DNA of 17,653 bases from JAWXVD01 sp044425705. GTDB lineage: Bacteria; Bacillota; Clostridia; Lachnospirales; Lachnospiraceae. Location: contig JAWXVD010000071.1 in the NCBI GenBank assembly GCA_044425705.1, positions 1 to 17,653 of the forward strand, given 5' to 3'. The stretch's first letter is position 1, and each line of letters begins with the position of its first letter. The position numbers and the translations under genes were made by a program. The notes below the pieces were generated by a model that was given only the letters and a program-made list of their open reading frames with translations, had not been told where the DNA came from and ran no database searches. This document shows positions 14,954 through 17,653 of this stretch, in pieces.

Positions 14954-16468
14954 GTGGGTGCAGTAGGGGCTCATTGTGAAAATATGGAAAACACGAATAA
15001 AGAATTTAACCTTTACAAAGATATACAAGGAAGAACAGGGGGAGAAATTTACATAGCAGTTGTGGGTCCAGTAAGAACTGGAAAATCTACGTTTATCAAG
15101 CGATTTATGGATTTATTAGTACTCCCCTATATGGAAAATGCGCAGGAAAAAATGCGAGCACAAGATGAATTACCACAAAGCTCTGGTGGAAAAACCATTA
15201 CTACCACAGAACCTAAATTCATCCCTAAAGAAGCTGCTAAGATAAACCTTTCAGGAGATGTGGAAGTACAGATTCGATTAATAGATTGTGTCGGGTATAT
15301 GGTAAATGGGGCAACAGGGCATTTGGAAAACAATGAAGAAAGAATGGTGAAAACTCCTTGGTTTGAACATGAAATACCATTTACAAAGGCGGCAGAGGTA
15401 GGAACTAAGAAAGTAATCGATGACCATTCTACTATAGGAATTGTAATTACTACAGATGGTACTATCGGTGAATTATACAGAGAACAATATTTAGAAGCAG
15501 AAGAAAAAACAATTTTAGAACTAAAGAAATTAGGAAAACCATTTATTGTATTAGTGAATTCTCAGCGACCATTTGGAGAAGAAGCAAAAAGTGCTGTAGA
15601 GGAAATTTATGAAAAGCATCAAGTGACAGCAGTACCGATGAATTGTGCACAATTGAAGAAAGAAGATATTAATTTTGTATTAGAAAAAATTCTATATGAA
15701 TTTCCTATTACTATGTTAGAGATGTATCTGCCTAAATGGATAGACATGTTACCTAACACTCATAAGGTGAAAGCCAATATTATTGATGTAGTAAAAAACT
15801 TAATGAATAGCAGTAATGTCATTAAAGATGTATCAATGGGTACTATGCAAGTGGACAGTGAATATATCAGAAGATGTTTTGTAGAGAATATCAATATGTC
15901 TGATGGTAGTGTACGAATTATTATGGATGTAGATGAAAAATATTACTATGAAATGATTAGTGAAATGATGAATGAAACAATCCAAGGGGAATATCAATTG
16001 ATGACAGCGCTAAAAGAAATGGCATTGTTAAAAAAAGAATATACGAAAGTGAACCATGCTATGGAAGCAGTTCGCTACAAGGGATATGGAGTAGTATCGC
16101 CAGAAAGAGAGGAGATTACATTAGAACAACCAGAAATCATCAAACATGGCAATAAATTCGGTGTGAAAATTAAAGCAGAAAGCCCATCGATACATATGAT
16201 TCGTGCTAGTGTGGTAACAGAGATTTCACCAATTGTAGGCAGTGAGGAACAGGCAAAGGATTTGATTTCTTATATTATGGATGAAAAAGATAGCCAAAGT
16301 GGTATCTGGGAAACAAATATTTTTGGAAAAACCGTCGAACAGTTAGTGAATGATGGGATATCCAATAAAATAGCGACAATAGGGGAAGAAAGCCAAGTGA
16401 AGCTACAAGAAACCATGCAAAAAATCGTCAACGATAGTAACGGAGGAATGGTCTGCATCATTATTTAG
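14954..16468 (+). CDS. spoIVA: Spore coat basement-layer ATPase SpoIVA
   Basis: SpoIVA polymerises with ATP hydrolysis on the forespore surface in the mother cell and anchors the coat. The sequence has RTGG-IYIAVVG, Walker A G38-PVRTGKS45, QSSGGKTITTTEPKFIP with the sensor threonines, IDCVGYMV, and the conserved C-terminal end GGMVCIII. Starting at GTG 14954 gives 504 aa; starting at ATG 14984 gives 494 aa, nearer the B. subtilis length of 492. The GTG is chosen because of its ribosome site, which leaves a ten-residue leader ending just before MENTNKEF. The gene follows its own sigma-E-type promoter and ends at a long hairpin. Confidence 0.95.
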   Translation: MGAVGAHCENMENTNKEFNLYKDIQGRTGGEIYIAVVGPVRTGKSTFIKRFMDLLVLPYMENAQEKMRAQDELPQSSGGKTITTTEPKFIPKEAAKINLSGDVEVQIRLIDCVGYMVNGATGHLENNEERMVKTPWFEHEIPFTKAAEVGTKKVIDDHSTIGIVITTDGTIGELYREQYLEAEEKTILELKKLGKPFIVLVNSQRPFGEEAKSAVEEIYEKHQVTAVPMNCAQLKKEDINFVLEKILYEFPITMLEMYLPKWIDMLPNTHKVKANIIDVVKNLMNSSNVIKDVSMGTMQVDSEYIRRCFVENINMSDGSVRIIMDVDEKYYYEMISEMMNETIQGEYQLMTALKEMALLKKEYTKVNHAMEAVRYKGYGVVSPEREEITLEQPEIIKHGNKFGVKIKAESPSIHMIRASVVTEISPIVGSEEQAKDLISYIMDEKDSQSGIWETNIFGKTVEQLVNDGISNKIATIGEESQVKLQETMQKIVNDSNGGMVCIII

Positions 16469-16477
16469 AGGGGTGAC

Positions 16478-16557
16478 GGCTGAGAAAATGAAAAAACCTG
16501 CGCAGACACGCACTTTTGGTGCGGATTGTCTGCGCAGGTATTTTCATTTCCTCAGCC
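16478..16557. terminator. Very long hairpin between convergent spoIVA and PHP genes
   Basis: GGCTGAG.AAATGAAAA (from 16478) pairs with TTTTCATTT.CTCAGCC (to 16557), and ACCTGCGCAGACA (16496-16508) pairs perfectly with TGTCTGCGCAGGT (16527-16539). A tip hairpin CGCAC/GTGCG (16509-16523) closes the loop. The outer 31 positions have two mismatches, with a 3-base bulge near the tip. The GC-rich core flanked by A-rich and T-rich arms fits a bidirectional terminator, 9 bases after the spoIVA stop. The pairing is far longer than termination needs. Confidence 0.75.
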
Positions 16558-16623
16558 TGTTTTACGGCGTAAATAGAAAATATGGCTGCGCCATTTGGGC
16601 GAAGCAAAAACGTTTGAGCAAGT
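16558..16623. other. Palindrome-rich non-coding patch downstream of the long hairpin
   Basis: This stretch has several small dyads in a row: TTTAC/GTAAA around GGC (16561-16573), ATGGC/GCCAT around TGC (about 16582-16594), and AAACGTTT (about 16609-16616). It is less AT-rich than the surrounding genome. No gene is apparent. Together with the hairpin at 16478-16557 it may be one inserted palindromic element. Confidence 0.35.
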
Positions 16624-17343
16624 TTATTTATTTATAAACTTAAGAATTTGATCGGGTTTGTCGTTTAGGATGAGGTTTGGTGGAAAGTTTGTTTCTTGTA
16701 ATAGGGGGAGGATGTAGCTAAAATCTCCTATATGGTCTTTGCTGTGGCTATCGCTGGAGAGTAGAACTGGATAGTCATATTTTTTATGTAGATTTAATAA
16801 ATGGATAGCATTAGGGCGTGTATAGCCACGATAGCTATCAGGTGCAAGGGATGCATTATTGATTTCTAAAAGTACATGATTCTTGATGGCAGCTTTTATC
16901 ATAGCAGTGAAATCTACTGGGTATCTTACATCATCACAGTGCCCGATAATAGATACATGCGGGTTCTCCATGGCTGCAATGTAGGTAGCGGTATTAATCT
17001 GTTCAGAACTAGGATCAATATTAGGTAAGTGCATACTGGCAATACAGTAATCTAGGGTACTTAAAGTAGAATTTGGCAGGTCTAGAGTACCTTGTGTATC
17101 TATTATATTGGCTTCTACACCATAAAGAATATTTACATTTTCACGTTTTTTAGGAGCTAAAATTAAGCCTTGAAAGTAGGATAAGGAGGCAGAATCGGGT
17201 GTGGTGGGACCATGATCGCTAAGCCCTAAAATTTGGAGGCCTTTTTGTGAAGCAGAGTTTGCCATTGCTGCGATGGTATGCATTGAACCATGACCACTAG
17301 CGATGGAATGAGTATGTAAATCTATAAAATAAGAGGGAATCAT
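16624..17343 (-). CDS. YcdX-like PHP-domain metal-dependent phosphatase
   Basis: The 239-aa protein has the polymerase/histidinol-phosphatase fold: H10-T-H12 in FIDLHTHSIASGHG, SDHGPTTP, GVEANI, a histidine in IASMH, IIGHCDD..YP, LEINN and the C-terminal metal motif SSDSHSKDHIG. These metal ligands and the GHGSMHTI and DLPNS contexts match YcdX/YcdY-associated phosphatases, which use a trinuclear metal site; the physiological substrate is usually unknown. The ATG at 17343 has GAGGT 4-5 bases upstream, better than a TTG ten codons earlier. It is monocistronic in this window and converges on spoIVA. Confidence 0.88.
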   Translation of the reverse strand: MIPSYFIDLHTHSIASGHGSMHTIAAMANSASQKGLQILGLSDHGPTTPDSASLSYFQGLILAPKKRENVNILYGVEANIIDTQGTLDLPNSTLSTLDYCIASMHLPNIDPSSEQINTATYIAAMENPHVSIIGHCDDVRYPVDFTAMIKAAIKNHVLLEINNASLAPDSYRGYTRPNAIHLLNLHKKYDYPVLLSSDSHSKDHIGDFSYILPLLQETNFPPNLILNDKPDQILKFINK

Positions 17344-17510
17344 AATTACCTCACTTTCTTGTGGTATTATCAAATTTTGTAGGACTGATAAAAAATACTA
17401 TATAAAATGTCGGTTTTAAGCATTATACAAGTGTATTGTAATAATATTATCATAGCAAAATAAAAGAATCTTGTCTATGTGATAGGATTGAAAAATTTGT
17501 TACATTTTGT

Positions 17511-17548
17511 TACTGTTCAGACAGTACTATGCATTTACTGCATAGTAC
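17511..17548. repeat. Two overlapping perfect palindromes
   Basis: TACTGT/ACAGTA around TCAG (17511-17526) overlaps GTACTATGCA/TGCATAGTAC around TTTAC (17524-17548). The shared GTA means only one hairpin can form fully at a time in RNA. As DNA this could be an operator-like double dyad. No U-run follows. Confidence 0.6.
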
Positions 17549-17567
17549 GTATGAAAATGATGAATCA

Positions 17568-17614
17568 ATACAAAAATCCCATTGCCGTAGGCAATTTTAA
17601 ATGGATTTTTGTAT
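17568..17614. terminator. Terminator-like hairpin near the right edge
   Basis: ATACAAAAATCC (17568-17579) and GGATTTTTGTAT (17603-17614) form a perfect 12-bp stem, with an inner hairpin ATTGCC/GGCAAT around GTA (17581-17595). It may terminate a gene lying to the right, or be a dispersed palindromic element. No gene in the window ends towards it. Confidence 0.5.
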
Positions 17615-17653
17615 AGTTACAGGTCACGTGTGAACCAATGTCATTAACTTAAC

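Larger units (their letters stand above)
17344..17653. other. Non-coding right-edge region with several palindromes
   Basis: No convincing gene is visible. It should hold the PHP gene promoter; a TATAAT-like -10 occurs on the minus strand near 17435-17440 but lacks a good -35. The right half carries a direct repeat TTTGTTAC (17496-17503 and 17506-17513) and the palindromes listed separately. The final 40 bases contain TCAC-GT-GTGA. Confidence 0.4.

Noticed and set aside
17615..17653. TCACGTGTGA near the right edge as an attachment or replication site
   Set aside because: The dyad is only four paired bases per arm and the surrounding context is cut by the window edge, so no function can be supported.

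Overview
The window looks like chromosomal DNA of a low-GC, endospore-forming member of the Clostridia, most likely a Lachnospiraceae-type organism. The evidence is AT-rich codon use, strong GGAGG-type ribosome binding sites, a spoIVA coat gene, a long-form (about 390 aa) PRPP synthetase, and the gene order DUF512 radical-SAM protein - der - plsY - gpsA, which continues to spoIVA after an interruption. No rRNA, tRNA, CRISPR array or riboswitch was found. The only mobile-element signal is a probable transposase fragment at the left edge.

Layout. 1-390: start of a probable transposase on the minus strand running off the left edge, then AT-rich DNA with a small palindrome that may be an IS end. 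391-1631: yraN-family nuclease-fold gene and a pgeF/YlmD-type laccase-domain gene, closed by a hairpin. 1632-5178: a promoter, an OmpR-family response regulator and a large multi-pass sensor histidine kinase. 5250-5299: a hairpin between convergent genes. 5348-6526 (minus): PRPP synthetase. 6527-6696: a compact divergent promoter whose two -35 boxes abut. 6697-11224: DUF512 radical-SAM protein, der, plsY and gpsA, a housekeeping run for ribosome assembly and glycerolipid synthesis. 11314-13422: a MoxR-type AAA ATPase with a VWA/CoxE-like partner. 13471-13656: an 81-bp unit present in 2.3 copies, each full copy carrying two hairpins and a copy of the tyrS initiation region. 13661-14884: tyrS. 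14897-14953: a short stretch that serves at once as tyrS terminator, probable sigma-E promoter and spoIVA Shine-Dalgarno. 14954-16468: spoIVA. 16478-16557: a very long hairpin, followed by a palindrome-rich patch. 16624-17343 (minus): YcdX-like PHP-domain phosphatase. 17344-17653: non-coding DNA with several strong palindromes.

How the genes work together. Most of the window is core metabolism and envelope biology: PRPP supply, acyl-phosphate and sn-glycerol-3-phosphate use in phospholipid synthesis, ribosome assembly, tyrosine charging, cell-wall quality control and spore coat basement assembly. The two-component system and the MoxR/VWA pair are the accessory-looking parts. I did not find an undescribed multi-gene system. 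The most interesting signals are regulatory: the terminator/sigma-E promoter/SD overlap between tyrS and spoIVA, the double-hairpin tandem repeat before tyrS where a T-box might have been expected, and the abutting divergent promoters of prs and the DUF512 gene. All promoter, terminator and family calls were made by eye without database searches.
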